Shown here piece by piece: positions 29,201 to 39,224 of a stretch of 64,000 bases of DNA. The notes beneath the pieces were generated by a model, which worked only from the letters and a program-made list of their open reading frames with translations, was not told the DNA's origin and did no database searches. The DNA comes from Odontocerum albicorne (Eukaryota; Arthropoda; Insecta; Trichoptera; Odontoceridae), in the NCBI GenBank assembly GCA_949825065.1, contig OX463859.1, positions 8,465,850 to 8,529,849 on the forward strand, in the 5' to 3' direction. How positions within the stretch are numbered: the first letter of the stretch is position 1; every line of letters begins with the position of its first letter. A program made the translations under genes and the position numbers.

Positions 29201-32200
29201 CATAAGCCAAAAATCTGGTCCACGAATCCTCTACTACAAAAAAACCTCTTGCGCATCTTCTATTTCACATATTTTCAATTCTATATCAAAATCTTTACAT
29301 ACAGTTTACTTATCACTCTTAATAAACTGGTGACTCTGTAGTTAGAACTTAAAAAACGCAGCTGACTTGTAAGTTATATACTATATCTTCTCCCTGGCTC
29401 CATCTCAACTCACTGTCTGCGAATACTGTTGAGGTCAGCTCTCCTCGTTCTCAGGTTGTATGCTCTTCTGTCCCGGACTACGTCCCCCAGGCCGTGCCTC
29501 TGCATCAGGTTATCTTTTTGCACCACCTATGAATTCTTTGGTCTTCCTCTGGTTGTTATTCGAGGAAGATCCATGGAGATTGCCTGGTTCGCAATGTGAT
29601 CGGGTGCTCTGCGTCCAACGTGCCCATACCACCTCAATCGCCTCTCCTCCATCTTGCTGTTGATGTCTGTAACACCTAGGCTTCCACGAATGCGTGAGCT
29701 TTTTATTTTGTCTCTTAGGGACACACCAGCTGACCATCTTAGCATGCGCATTTCAGCAGTTATATACTATATACTTAAGTTATATAGTATATCTATTGTA
29801 AGTTATATACTACATCTATTGTATAATATCCTTAACTGTCTCGCCACCTCTTCTTATCTCACTGAAAAAGCTCTAAATTTTTAATCAGTAATGCAATGTG
29901 TTTCATTCCTGATTTTTATTTCCTCTCCACCATCCCTTCCTTTTCCTTTGATTGATGATATCTCTCTTTCACTTTTATGTACACGTTCGTGTTAATAAAT
30001 TTCATAAAGATGAATAATAATTTGAATGTTTTTTGGGACCATGTAACTTCTTTTATTTACTTTTGTCTAGTTAGTTGGAAGAGATTGCCACCTGGCAATA
30101 AGCCCACCAGATATATTTTGCAAGTGTTGCAATTTTCAATATGGGAATTATTTTCAAAGGTATCTTTTAATTAAGTCATAATTTTGTCTTTTTAGTGTTT
30201 ATATTTAGAAAACAATGAAATAAAAGATCTACCAGAAGATATGTTCACAAAAGCGCAAAATTTGAAATGGTTGGATTTAAGAAATAATCAAATAACAGAA
30301 ATACCATCATCCATCAAATACCACACATCATTAGAGACAATATTGCTTCAAAATAACAAAATAACAAGACTGCCTTCATATATGTGCACCGTAAAAAATC
30401 TAAAACATTTACAGTTGGCTGGAAATCCAATAAATTTTCCAAATAAAAACATCATAAAATCGGGAACAGACTATACATTGAAGTTTTTAAAATTCTACTA
30501 TGATAGAGAGCCTAAAATAGACACACTAATAGAGAACGTAGATTACAACAATTCTCAAGAAAGTAGCGAAGAGACTGCAGACGAAACCAACGATAATAAA
30601 AAAGAAAGCTGTATTTCTATATTGAAATGTCGAGAATCGGGTACGAAAGGAATTATCTTTGATTCGTCGGAAATACCAAAAAAACATTTGGCATTTTATG
30701 AAGACACGGCGCGAAAATGTATAAAAGAGAACAATTTTTCTAAAAATAAATATGGAGAAGAAAAAAATTTTGTTTCGAAAAAGAATATTTGCCTTTTAGA
30801 TAATTCTAGACTCGCTGATAAAGGCGAAACGAGAAAAGCAAAGTCTGTGCTGTTCAAACATTTTAATAGTAATAAATATGTTAAAAGATCGAAGGTTTTA
30901 AGTAAAAGTGAGCAAACAATAAAGATTTTTCACACAGCAATTGAAGAGAAACGGACTGAAAGAAAAAAGGAATTGCTGAACAAAAGAGAAAAGGCTTTGC
31001 AGAATAGAAAGTAAGTTTATTGAAAATGTAAATTTTTGTTTAATTCATAAGTTTGAAATGAATGGAGAGTGAGGAAAAGGTAGACTGAGAAAATGTGGAC
31101 TTAGATAGTTGGAGAAATTTTAAGAAGTAAGAGAAACAAAAAAGCATGTCTAACAAAATGTATGAATGTTGATGAGGCAAAAACTGTGTATATGGATAGA
31201 AATGCATGGAGATCTGTCTTCTATGTCTATCATTGATATTTTTATAACATTTCGACAGGCTGGGTTTGATGTAAATATGCTCAGCTTAAGGGCGTGTCAA
31301 TTATATTTTGCCTCAGTTTGGACTTGTTGAATTGCTTATGTGTGAATTTTTCTGATGTAAGTCAGCTGTCTCTGAACAGGCAATCAGCCTAGTGAAATGG
31401 TTGATCTAAATTTTGTGTAGAATGAAGTTAAAATTAAAATACAGTAGAACCTCGATTATTTGAGTTTTTGATTACCTGAATTGGGAAAAATAAATTAAAA
31501 ACAAAATAGAAAAATTTGTTGACTATATGGCAGCACAGTATCATCTATCGATGAGTATGACATCAATTAATCTGCAGATTTAATAATAATATACAGATTA
31601 CTAATCGACTGGTGTCCGAGGATGACAGCTTTCAATGCTTAGAGGTTGCAATGAAGTAGTTGGAGAGACATGACGTATGTGACTTAAGAAAACACATGTC
31701 TCAAAAGAATATGTAATTTGGTGGCTATAAAAAGGATCTTTGAGCTAAAGTCAATATTTAAATTTGTAACAAATTTTTTTTTAGCTATGTATTAAATTTA
31801 TATTTATTATATGAAGACGTATAATATTATTATTTCCATAAAAAATAAACACAGTTATATATTAGACAATATTATGAAATAAACATTCTTTTTCCACCCT
31901 CTTGATTATCTGTATTTATTGTTATCCGGACCACCTTCATCTCAGTTTATTTCAGATAATTGAGGTTCTACTGCAAAGAAATAATAAATAATGCACACAA
32001 TTGAAAATAATTATTTTTTAAGAAGCCTCGAACAAGAATTATAACAGAGTCCAGCTATATTTAGTTTGATATTTCTTTTTAGATCTTTGGAAGCTTTAAA
32101 GCGTTGGCGAGACAAGTACAAAGTATCTAAGGAGAATAACAACGTTATATATTACACTCTGGACCTTTCCAACTTGCCTTATGATACTGATTTACAGCAC

Positions 32201-34507
32201 GTAAAGATTCTCACGAGAGCAGATATTGAGAAAGACCTGCCTGATAAGTATAGAAAGAATATTCGGCACAAGTGCAGGATGAGCAGTGCACAGAATAGAG
32301 AAAAGGTTTCTTTACAGTCAAAGATTCTGGAAGTTAAGGACTTTATGAAAGCTATCAAATTGGATGATGTGGAGCAAACTCCGAGAACAAAACTAAATGC
32401 CGTGTCCGATGAGATCAAGAAGGTATATTTTTTTATATGTTTTCTGGAATATTTAAAGCAGATTTAGGGTCTGTGTCACTTGCATATTTCCAAAGCTTCA
32501 CTAGCTTTGTACTCACACCTAGTATTTGACCTTTGTAACTTATTAGAATTTAATTAAATTATTGTCTATTTTTTATCGTACCAACCAAAATTCTCTGCCT
32601 ACCCCAAAAAACATTTGGAATTATGACATGTAAACATAACACAGTAGTTATATTTTATTAGCGAGGAATATATTCCAAGACCTCCTGTACAGCACCGGTA
32701 CAAAGGACTGTAAAATAGGTAGATGGCTGTCACTCAATCCTCGGAGATTCCGGTTTGCTTCTTGCGTTTTCGGTGAAGAGATTCCTCTTTGGCAGATAGA
32801 ATTTTGTCGAAATAAAAACACAGCAGACGTTCCAGCTGATGAAAATTTTTTTTCTTTCTGTTTTTCATTCCTTATGTTCAGTCCATCGCAAGCCCCTTGA
32901 TTCGATCGTGTATACCGTCACGGCTTGCAAGCGCTAAGTGAAATCTAAAGTTATGGCGGTAGAAAAGTGTGAAAGGAAAAGTTAATTCGATATTGGTGTG
33001 TTTCAGCACACCAATTTGTCCACTATGTTTCAATATACGAGGCGTATCCAGAAAGTAAGTGTACTGAGGCTCTCACGACCGGATGGATTTTATTTTCGAC
33101 ATGTTGGCTACACTTCCGTGTAGCCTGACCCTTCCCCTCTGCAACGAGACCGGTTCGAGGTCAGTACGTTGAGAAGTGTCGACGCGACAACACGTTTCGT
33201 GAAAAATGCCAACCCCATCTCCCGCCAAGTTGAATCGAGTGGAGGCCGGGCAAGAGTTTTTGAGGCGCTGCAAACTCCATGGAGATGAATTTCTCCGCTC
33301 CATCGTTACTGGAGATGAAACTTGGGTTGCACACTACACGCCTGAAACCCAAAGGCAGTCTCAACAGTGGCGTCACACCTCTTCACCCTCCTATAATTTT
33401 AATTGAATATATGCCTCAAGGGGAGATCATCAACTCTGCAAGATACTGTGAGACCCTAAAAAAATTGCGGAGGGCGATTCAGAACAAGAGGAGAGGCATG
33501 CTGACAAAGGGAGTCTGCCTGTTGCACGACAATGCCAGACGGAACTGCTCGCCTCGTTTAAATGGGATGTCCTGAACCATCCCGCGCATTCCCCTGACCT
33601 AGCACCTTCAGATTACTATCTCTTTACCTCCTTGAAGCTACACATGACGAGGAGGTAAAGGAAGAGGTGGAGAAGTGGACGGAGGGGTTGGCGGGAAACT
33701 ACTTCGAGGAAGGCATCAAAAAGTTGATACCCCGCTTCACCACCTGCATTGAGAGGAATGGCGACTATGTCGAAAAATAGCTTACATATGTACTACGGTA
33801 ACCACGTAATTTTTTTGTTTAAATAAAAAAAATTGTAACCTACAAAAATTCAGTACACTTACTTTCTGGATATGCCTCGTACATTGTTTCAGCTTACCAA
33901 TTTTTCCATTATGTTTCAATAATACATTTTGTTTCAGCTCACCCATTGTCCACTATATCTCAATAATACATTGTGTTTCAGCTCATCCTACATTGTGTTC
34001 CACATTGTGCTCATAATACATTGTGTTCCACTATGTTTCAATAATACATTTTGTTTCAGCTCACCCATTGTCCACTATATCTCAATAATACATTGTGTTT
34101 CAGCTCATCAGTTTTCCACTATGTTTCAATAATACATTTTGTTTCAGCTCACCGATTCGTCCACTATGTTTCAGCTCACCGATTTGTCCAATATATTTAA
34201 AAAATACATTGTGTTTCAGCTCACTAATTTGTCCACTACATTCAATATTGTGTATATCGTGTTTCAGCTCACCGATTCGCCCACTATGTTTCAATAATAC
34301 ATTTTGTTTCAGCTCACCGATTCGTCAATTGTTTCAATAATACATTTTGTTTCAGCTGACCGATTTGTCCAATATATTTCAGTAATACATTGTGTTTCAG
34401 CTCACTAGTTTGTCCACTATATTCAATAATATATTATGTTTCAGCTCACGGATTTGAGGAAAAAGATAGTGAGACTAAAGGTGGAAAGTGACAACAACTT
34501 GGAATGA
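26075..34507 (+). CDS. LRRC27: LRRC27-like leucine-rich-repeat protein, complete in four exons
   Basis: Joined exons are 26075-26224, 30196-31010, 32083-32422 and 34445-34507, phases 0, 2, 0, giving 455 codons. Three or four leucine-rich repeats lie at residues ~30-140 (IDFSSSNLKEFPSI; LYLENNEIKDLPEDMF; LKWLDLRNNQITEIPSSI; LETILLQNNKITRLPSYM; LKHLQLAGNPINFP), then YTLKFLKFYYDREP. A long Lys/Glu/Ser-rich region follows, with a charged helix near 300-330 and a short coiled-coil-like tail (LTDLRKKIVRLK). The LRR layout, the NLKWLDLRNNQI motif and the helical C-terminus resemble vertebrate LRRC27. The biochemical role of that family is poorly defined, so none is assigned. Start choice: first ATG of an exon in frame with the LRR, GT donor after AAA. 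It is divergent from NELF-A. Confidence 0.82.
26325..26520 (-). mobile_element. LINE-like 3' fragment
   Basis: GCCGACATCCTCATGGGGTA, then GGCAAAGGC, has the same GGGGTAGGC junction style as LINE family 2 but a different body. In LRRC27 intron 1. Confidence 0.45.
26550..26700 (-). mobile_element. LINE family 2, 3' fragment
   Basis: GCCATGTCCCTTTTGGGGTG.. and CTCATCCACATTCATACACC match 7030-7150 and 17250-17350. Confidence 0.6.
26720..27330 (+). mobile_element. LINE ORF2 C-terminus and 3' UTR (third type)
   Basis: The frame encodes SLDKLQRFQNVCLMFIFKLR, then KYNLIISYQKALTWLTLKKL, the conserved tail after the RT domain of CR1/jockey-like LINEs. Its downstream part (CCTTTTCCTTTGATTGATGA; ACCATGTAACT) is repeated at 29865-30060. 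Confidence 0.72.
27335..29370. other. Gene-free part of LRRC27 intron 1
   Basis: AT-rich with poly-A and poly-T runs. One unclassified repeat at 28860-29070 (relative of 23000-23190). No exon-like stretch. Confidence 0.4.
29387..29757 (-). mobile_element. RTE-clade LINE, 371-bp truncated copy with 15-bp target duplication
   Basis: AGTTATATACTATAT at 29372-29386 and 29758-29772 flanks a copy of the RTE 3' end (MRMLRWSAGVSLRDKIKSSR.. RRLRWYGHVGRRAPDHIANQ). It starts only about 120 codons before the stop. Confidence 0.92.
29820..30120 (+). mobile_element. 3' end of LINE third type, copy of 26848-27250
   Basis: ATCCTTAACTGTC..TCTCACTGAAAAA and the CCTTTTCCTTTGATTGATGA block match the intron's other copy with an internal deletion. 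It ends in TTGGAAGAGATTGCCACCTG, GCAATAAGCCCACC, shared with SINE family B tails. It stops less than 100 bases before LRRC27 exon 2. Confidence 0.65.
30196..31010 (+). CDS. LRRC27: LRRC27-like exon 2 (LRR core and basic region)
   Basis: The acceptor is TCTTTTTAG and the donor GAAA|GTAAGT. It carries the remaining LRR motifs, then a hydrophilic segment with many K, E, S and N residues, ending in an ELLNKREKALQNRK helix. Confidence 0.9.
31050..31245 (+). mobile_element. LINE family 2 degenerate tail in LRRC27 intron 2
   Basis: GTATGAATGTTGATGAGGCA and GGAGATCTGTCTTCTATGTC correspond to the CM.VDEA..W.SVL.AYP tail; many stops. Confidence 0.5.
31442..31973. mobile_element. pogo/Tigger-like MITE in LRRC27 intron 2
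   Basis: CAGTAGAACCTCGATTATTT at the left and its near complement ending AATTGAGGTTCTACTG at the right are typical pogo/Tigger-type ends. TA flanks the left side; the right flank is CA. No transposase. Confidence 0.75.
32083..32422 (+). CDS. LRRC27: LRRC27-like exon 3
   Basis: The acceptor TTCTTTTTAG precedes ATCTTTGGAAGC; phase 2 gives KSLEALKRWRDKYKVSKE. It encodes YTLDLSNLPYDTDLQHVKI and KDFMKAIKLDDVEQTPRTKL. The donor is AAG|GTATAT, phase 0. Confidence 0.88.
33001..34444 (+). repeat. Tandem array of ~45-bp units carrying copies of the LRRC27 terminal splice acceptor
   Basis: About a dozen degenerate units of the form TGTTTCAGCTCACCGATT-TGTCCACTATGTTTCAATAATACATT run directly into the true acceptor TGTTTCAG|CTCACGGATTTG at 34437-34456. 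The array is split by a mariner at 33038-33879, leaving one unit on its left (33001-33037). Confidence 0.9.
33038..33879 (+). mobile_element. Mariner inserted in the splice-acceptor array
   Basis: TA duplications at 33036-33037 and 33880-33881; inverted repeats CGAGGCGTATCCAGAAAGTA. Remnants: RSIVTGDETWVAHYTPETQR (first Asp), CLLHDNARR (second), HSPDLAPSDYYLF (third) and CIERNGDYVEK. The N-terminal HTH half is deleted and several frameshifts separate the blocks. Confidence 0.92.
34445..34507 (+). CDS. LRRC27: LRRC27-like terminal exon
   Basis: Twenty codons, LTDLRKKIVRLKVESDNNLE, then TGA. It is preceded by TGTTTCAG, itself the last of a long series of near-identical acceptors (see the array at 33001-34444). 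It continues the helix of exon 3 and resembles the C-terminal helix of the family. Confidence 0.8.
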   Translation, partial: LTDLRKKIVRLKVESDNNLE

Positions 34508-34552
34508 ACGCAATGTTCATGTTATCACTGAGTGCAGAGATGCTGATGGAGA

Positions 34553-34558
34553 AATAAA
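34553..34558 (+). terminator. Poly(A) signal of the LRRC27-like gene
   Basis: AATAAA 46 bases after the stop codon, the first canonical signal downstream. Confidence 0.6.
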
Positions 34559-34559
34559 A

Positions 34560-35810
34560 CATTTAACTTTCATAATACATACTTTTATATAATAATACTA
34601 TGAGATAGAACAAAAAATTTACAAATAAAAAAATTGCTTTTCATTTCATATTTGTGCATTTATTGAAACAATAATTATATCTCACATATATAATATATTC
34701 GTGAGCTATACATCTAATGGGATTATTGTTTTTGATTGAAGTGACATATTTTTAAAATGTTTTTCGAGACACCCTTTTAAGATTTTACTTGACAGTTAAT
34801 TGAAATAAATAAAGGTTTTTAAGTGAAAAAAAAAAACAATATTTACTAAGTAAATTATTACAATCACATAAACAAATTTGTAAGTAAACAACACAATTTA
34901 GCAACATCAAAATGCCTTTTAAATCCAATACTAAAATCACATTTTGTATAGGACAATAATTAAGGGTTAAATTATTGAATAAAATTTGAAGTATAACATT
35001 CTTAATTGTTTTATAATTTAGAATAAATCAGACAAACATAATCTGCATTACAAACTAAAATTAATCACTTGATAAATAAATTGATTAAAAAACATGAAAT
35101 AGTAAACAGGAGTATACTGATAGACTTAAATATATGGAGTTAAAATTAGCAGTCCTTTACTAAGGTCATTTTTATACTGTTTGCTATTTACTTAGTCATT
35201 GAGAAAATGAGCTGTTAATAAGATAAGATAATACAAAATGGTAGTTAATTGCAATGTTCAGTGGTTGAATGGACCAGCTAATTAATGAAGGAGAAATACA
35301 AGCATAAATAATATGTATGTTTTTCTATGAATGTATTTTCTAATCTAATCTAATCATGTGTCATCTTGGTCTCGGAATATAAACTGCTTTATTGAGGCCA
35401 GCTGAGTAAACAGGCCCGGCTGTCTTGATTTAGCTTTCGGAGCAGCTGGCCTTATCGTATGGAGTAGACCGCCTCTGGAGTGTTAGAGGGCCGAGAATAT
35501 TGAAACCTTTAAAGGGATTTTTTTTGAGAGATGCTACAATAAATCAAATACACCTTTTGGAGTGTTTTAGGCCACCGAATAGCGCCATAGAAATAAATTT
35601 ATTGATGATCTTGACCCAGTAAGGGAAGTCTGAAAAACTTGGAAGTCCCTGAATACAAATACATATAGGTAAATCATCGTCCCTGGATGTAGGAAGATCA
35701 CACATCTTACGAGATGAGAAATGCTACGGGCTGCTCAATACTGTTTCTATGGAATGGTAATGTATTACACTTTTGTTGTGTTAAGTATAACTTGGTGAGT
35801 TTATTGATAT
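34560..35810. other. Intergenic, nothing supported
   Basis: AT-rich. AGGCCAGCTG at 35396 and CAGCTGGCCT at 35444 form a spaced inverted repeat of unknown meaning. Confidence 0.4.
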
Positions 35811-35811
35811 G

Positions 35812-35975
35812 TGGCAACTTCTTCAAACCAACCAGAAATAGTTGAATGAGCCTGAAGTTAAAATCAGAATCAAACCCTTTTTAAAAAAATCTGGGTACCA
35901 ATGGGAATCGTACCCGCAACTTCTGGGTCGAGAGACAGGTGTCTTACAAACTAGGCTATGAAGGTTGTCCAACCA
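35812..35975 (-). mobile_element. tRNA-derived SINE (family B), full-length copy
   Basis: The minus strand starts ACAACCTTCATAGCCTAGTT, with box B-like GGGTACGATTCCCATTGG. It has a T/A-rich middle and a TTTCTGGTTGGTTTGAAGAA tail ending at the GTTGCCACAT motif. Confidence 0.7.
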
Positions 35976-36479
35976 CATGGTAACACAGCGGGGTTGGACT
36001 GCCCAGAGACATACAGTGTTGATGACCTAATAAATGCCAGCAACAATGTCACCCAACTGATAGCTATTTGAGCAAACACAGTATATACTTCAAGTAGCTG
36101 TCGCAAAAAAAAAATTAATAAATCAGATGGCAAATGCACAGTATTCCTCAATATGAGATCTGTTCTCTACAATGAAAGTTTAACCTTGAGGCTTCAAATT
36201 TTTATGGTCATACAATAACAATTACAACGCAATTTTTCTGTGCACTAAGAAAATCCAACAATTCTTACATCCCCAAAAAATCCCCTTAATTCATTAAGAT
36301 AATCCGTTATTAATTGCATAAGCTACTGTCTCTATCATTCGATTGAAAATTTATGTGTAACAATTCTGACTTTATTTAATAAGTATCATTGATAATGAGA
36401 CTAATCTTGAAACCGGTTGGGTAATAATTAAACCATTAGATTAAAAAAAACAGTGTTGTAATTCTTAACTTATTCTATA

Positions 36480-36850
36480 TGTATTTCCACAGCATTTCAA
36501 CTGAACATTTTGTGAATGTAAGGTGCCTGTGTGTGTATTGGTTTAATATGTATAACGTGTTGCACTCCAGAAGGCACAGTCTTGTCAGATCAAGCCTAAA
36601 GTTGGCAAGAAATTGGCAGGTTTAATCGCTGCAGCTTTTTGCTAGGCAGAGTTTTATATAGCAATATTTATGTGTTTCTTATTAGAGCTATAAGAATTCA
36701 TGTTAAGCAGTATATTAAATATCAGAAAAAAATTAATTCAGTTGTAAAACTGGTTAGGAAGTGAATTTGCCTGAAAACGAACCTGGGTCACCTGCTTGCC
36801 TAGTTCAAATGCTAATCATTAGACCACGGTTGCCGACAATTACGTGTTAC
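36480..36850. repeat. Unclassified repeat, relative at 45785-46040
   Basis: Both share TGTGTGTATTGGTTTA-like, GTTGCACT.CAGAA, GGCAGRTTTAATC and a GTTTTATATA block in the same order. The left copy ends with a tRNA-like CTGGGTCACCTGCTTGCCTA motif. Confidence 0.55.
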
Positions 36851-37131
36851 ATAGATCGATCAAACGTTGTATGAGAATGATTAAGTATAAAAACTTTTAT
36901 TTGAATTTGACTTCGAGCATTTCAGATTCTGGTTAACCAGAGGAATTTAGCCTTATGGTGCTATAGTATTGTGTATACCGGGAATAGATATGTTCCTCTT
37001 AATTAACATACTGAACCAAAAGATATCTGGATCATATTCTGAAAGAAAAAAATACCATTAAATGACAGTAAACTTGACAAAATACGAACATAAAAATGTT
37101 AGCTATGCCACGGCGGTGCAATTGTAAAATT

Positions 37132-37300
37132 AACACACACAGTTTTTTCCCAAATTGATAAGACCATAGTCATAAGTATCCTTAAATCCCCAAATACTAC
37201 ACGGAAAAAAGTCCGTGTTATTCGAAGGCAGAAGCATAGTGTGAGGTTTGAACTGGAGACCATCTGCACAACACATATTCGTATGTGGTAACAGTGGTTT
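37132..37300 (-). mobile_element. tRNA-derived SINE (family A), decayed copy
   Basis: Aligns with 4785-4920: AAGACCATAGTCATAAGTATCC matches GACCGAAGTCATAGGTATCC, and GTGAGGTTTGAACTGGAGAC replaces the box B region. Confidence 0.65.
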
Positions 37301-37709
37301 CTGCAGGGATTTTGCACATTGTCACCAGGACCGTCAGGTACTTTTATACAAAAGTGAATAAGTATCATGTCTAGATATACAGTGTTTGATACCACTAAAA
37401 CTTCTATCCAAAGTTTCTTTTTATATGTGATCTGAAGATTACGAACATATCTGCGTTTATGATCCCATCAACGAAATTTGCATTCAGTATAAATATGGCC
37501 TTATAAAACATTCTAATCTACATAAAAAATCATGTCTTATATTTTTAAAGATTCATTAGTCCAATCACAATGTTGGAGCCAGTTTGGCTGATATGAGTAA
37601 GAGAGAGATGAGATTTAGTTTAATTCTCACAAGTGTTTTGAGAATACCCAAAAGTGCTATTTTCTAACTACAGAAATGTATAGATACAACATTGAAAATA
37701 TTACTCACT

Positions 37710-37849
37710 AAAAATATCCTTTGTGTTGGCCACAAGAATCAGGTAAAAATATCCTTTGCGTTGGTCACAAGAATCAGGTAAAAATATCCCTTGTGTTGAC
37801 CACAAGAATCAGGTAAAAATATCCTTTGTGTTGACCACGAGAATTAGGT
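37710..37849 (+). repeat. 35-bp tandem repeat, four copies
   Basis: Unit AAAAATATCCTTTGTGTTGG plus CCACAAGAATCAGGT, four consecutive copies with a few substitutions. Confidence 0.95.
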
Positions 37850-38383
37850 AAATTTCGTCTGTATGTGAAAGGAAAATATATTTCCCGTTTTATAGTGCAG
37901 CATTCTATTGGAAACATTTAACTGGTAATAAATAAATAAATAAATAACTAATTGAATACTTTATTAGTATTAAGTTATTTATATTACATTCCATGATGTT
38001 CCACAATTTATTTCAACTTTTTTTCACTAGAATCAATATTAACGGGGTAACAAATTTAAAAAAATTTTTGAACAGCTGCCACATTGATACAAGACGGCAC
38101 ACTAACTAACGAACTTAGCCGAGATATTTACAAGGTCAATTTTTCAGAAAATGTTGATCGAAATTAAATAAGAACTATGGGAGTTACAAAATCCGTTATA
38201 TTCCATATAACGAATATATAGTTTATATAGATAAACTTTTTAATAAAGGTCTCCTAGTCATGATTTAAAAATAATTGTGATATAAGACCTGCAATGGAAA
38301 GTGTTTCTATCAAAATCTACCTAAAAACAGAAATATATTAAGCATTTGGTAAATAACATTATATTATTCATTTCTTAAGTGTA

Positions 38384-38913
38384 TTGGGTTGTCTAGAAAG
38401 TATTTTCGTATTTCTCGGATAATGTCCTTAGACTAAAATTTTCCTTGCTAACTTTATTCCAAATGTGCTTAATATATTATTATGAAAGGTTATAGTTAAG
38501 TCATTGTTTACATGAATTACTTGAGTGATTTTTTTATGTAATTTTGAAAATGGAACAAAATAAGTTGTTTTTTTCAGTGTTGGATGCCTTTTACTACCAT
38601 AAAAGAGAAATTGCAATACACATTAAAAAATACGTATGCAGTGTATGGCAACACTAGTTTGCAATCCTGTGTCAAATGTAGTTTATAAAATTCCCTAATG
38701 GCGATACAATACTCCGAGATGGTGTCCACTCTGGAAGGCAGATTGATTACCACTCATAATGTCTAGATCAGGGCTTTGATCAAGAATAACAAACGTTCTA
38801 CGAAACGAGAGATTGTTAAGATACTGATAATGTTGAAAACCACTGTCCATGAGCATTTGATGCAATTTTACATTTGAATTTGACTTAAAAACACAAAATT
38901 TCTAAACAACCGA
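38384..38913 (+). mobile_element. Mariner-derived MITE, HTH remnant only
   Basis: Ends TTGGGTTGTCTAGAAAGTAT and the rough complement TTCTAAACAACCGA. Internal MEQNKLFFSVLDAFYYHKRE.. and GVHSGR-type HTH residues, then a jump to the 3' end after CATGAGCATTTGATGCAATT. The same internal junction occurs at 54966-55460. Confidence 0.75.
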
Positions 38914-38939
38914 TTTTAAAATTAAGTTTAATTGCACGT

Positions 38940-39220
38940 TGTCATCATTGCTGGGCCTCATAGTAGAGGAATCTCACGCCATTCTAATGTCTTTGTAAGA
39001 GAACTACCCGGTTCTAGATGAGCACTTCGTCCCGCAGATGTCACAGACACATGTTCGCAGCATGCTGACTGTTCCTCACATATCAAGGCACCAATAAATA
39101 GCTTTCCACCTGCCTTGATCTTAAGTTATCTGGTCCCTATCTTCGTCAGTGACTCCTGCAGATTATCTTTATAGCGCTTCCTCTGCCTACCAACCTTTCG
39201 CTGGCTCATTACTTTTCCGT
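38940..39220 (-). mobile_element. LINE ORF2 C-terminal fragment with CCHC-like finger remnant
   Basis: The minus strand reads MSQRKVGRQRKRYKDNLQES, then TCVCDICGTKCSSRTG. The R.KRYKD..K tail and terminal CDICG..C finger are seen in CR1/jockey-like insect LINEs. Confidence 0.65.
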
Positions 39221-39224
39221 ATAA

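Noticed and set aside
29500..29740. Opposite-strand frames over the RTE copies (also 9665-9889, 43243-43543)
   Set aside because: Antisense shadows of the RTE ORF; the RT motifs are on the other strand.
33929..34340. Open frames rich in MFQLxxFPLCFNNTFCFSS
   Set aside because: They are readings of the 45-bp tandem array, with no independent coding evidence.
33001..34444. CRISPR-like regular repeat array
   Set aside because: Repeats are contiguous and degenerate with no unique spacers, and the DNA is an insect intron.
35395..35455. Inverted AGGCCAGCTG / CAGCTGGCCT as a regulatory hairpin
   Set aside because: Ten-base arms with a long loop and no neighbouring gene; insufficient support.
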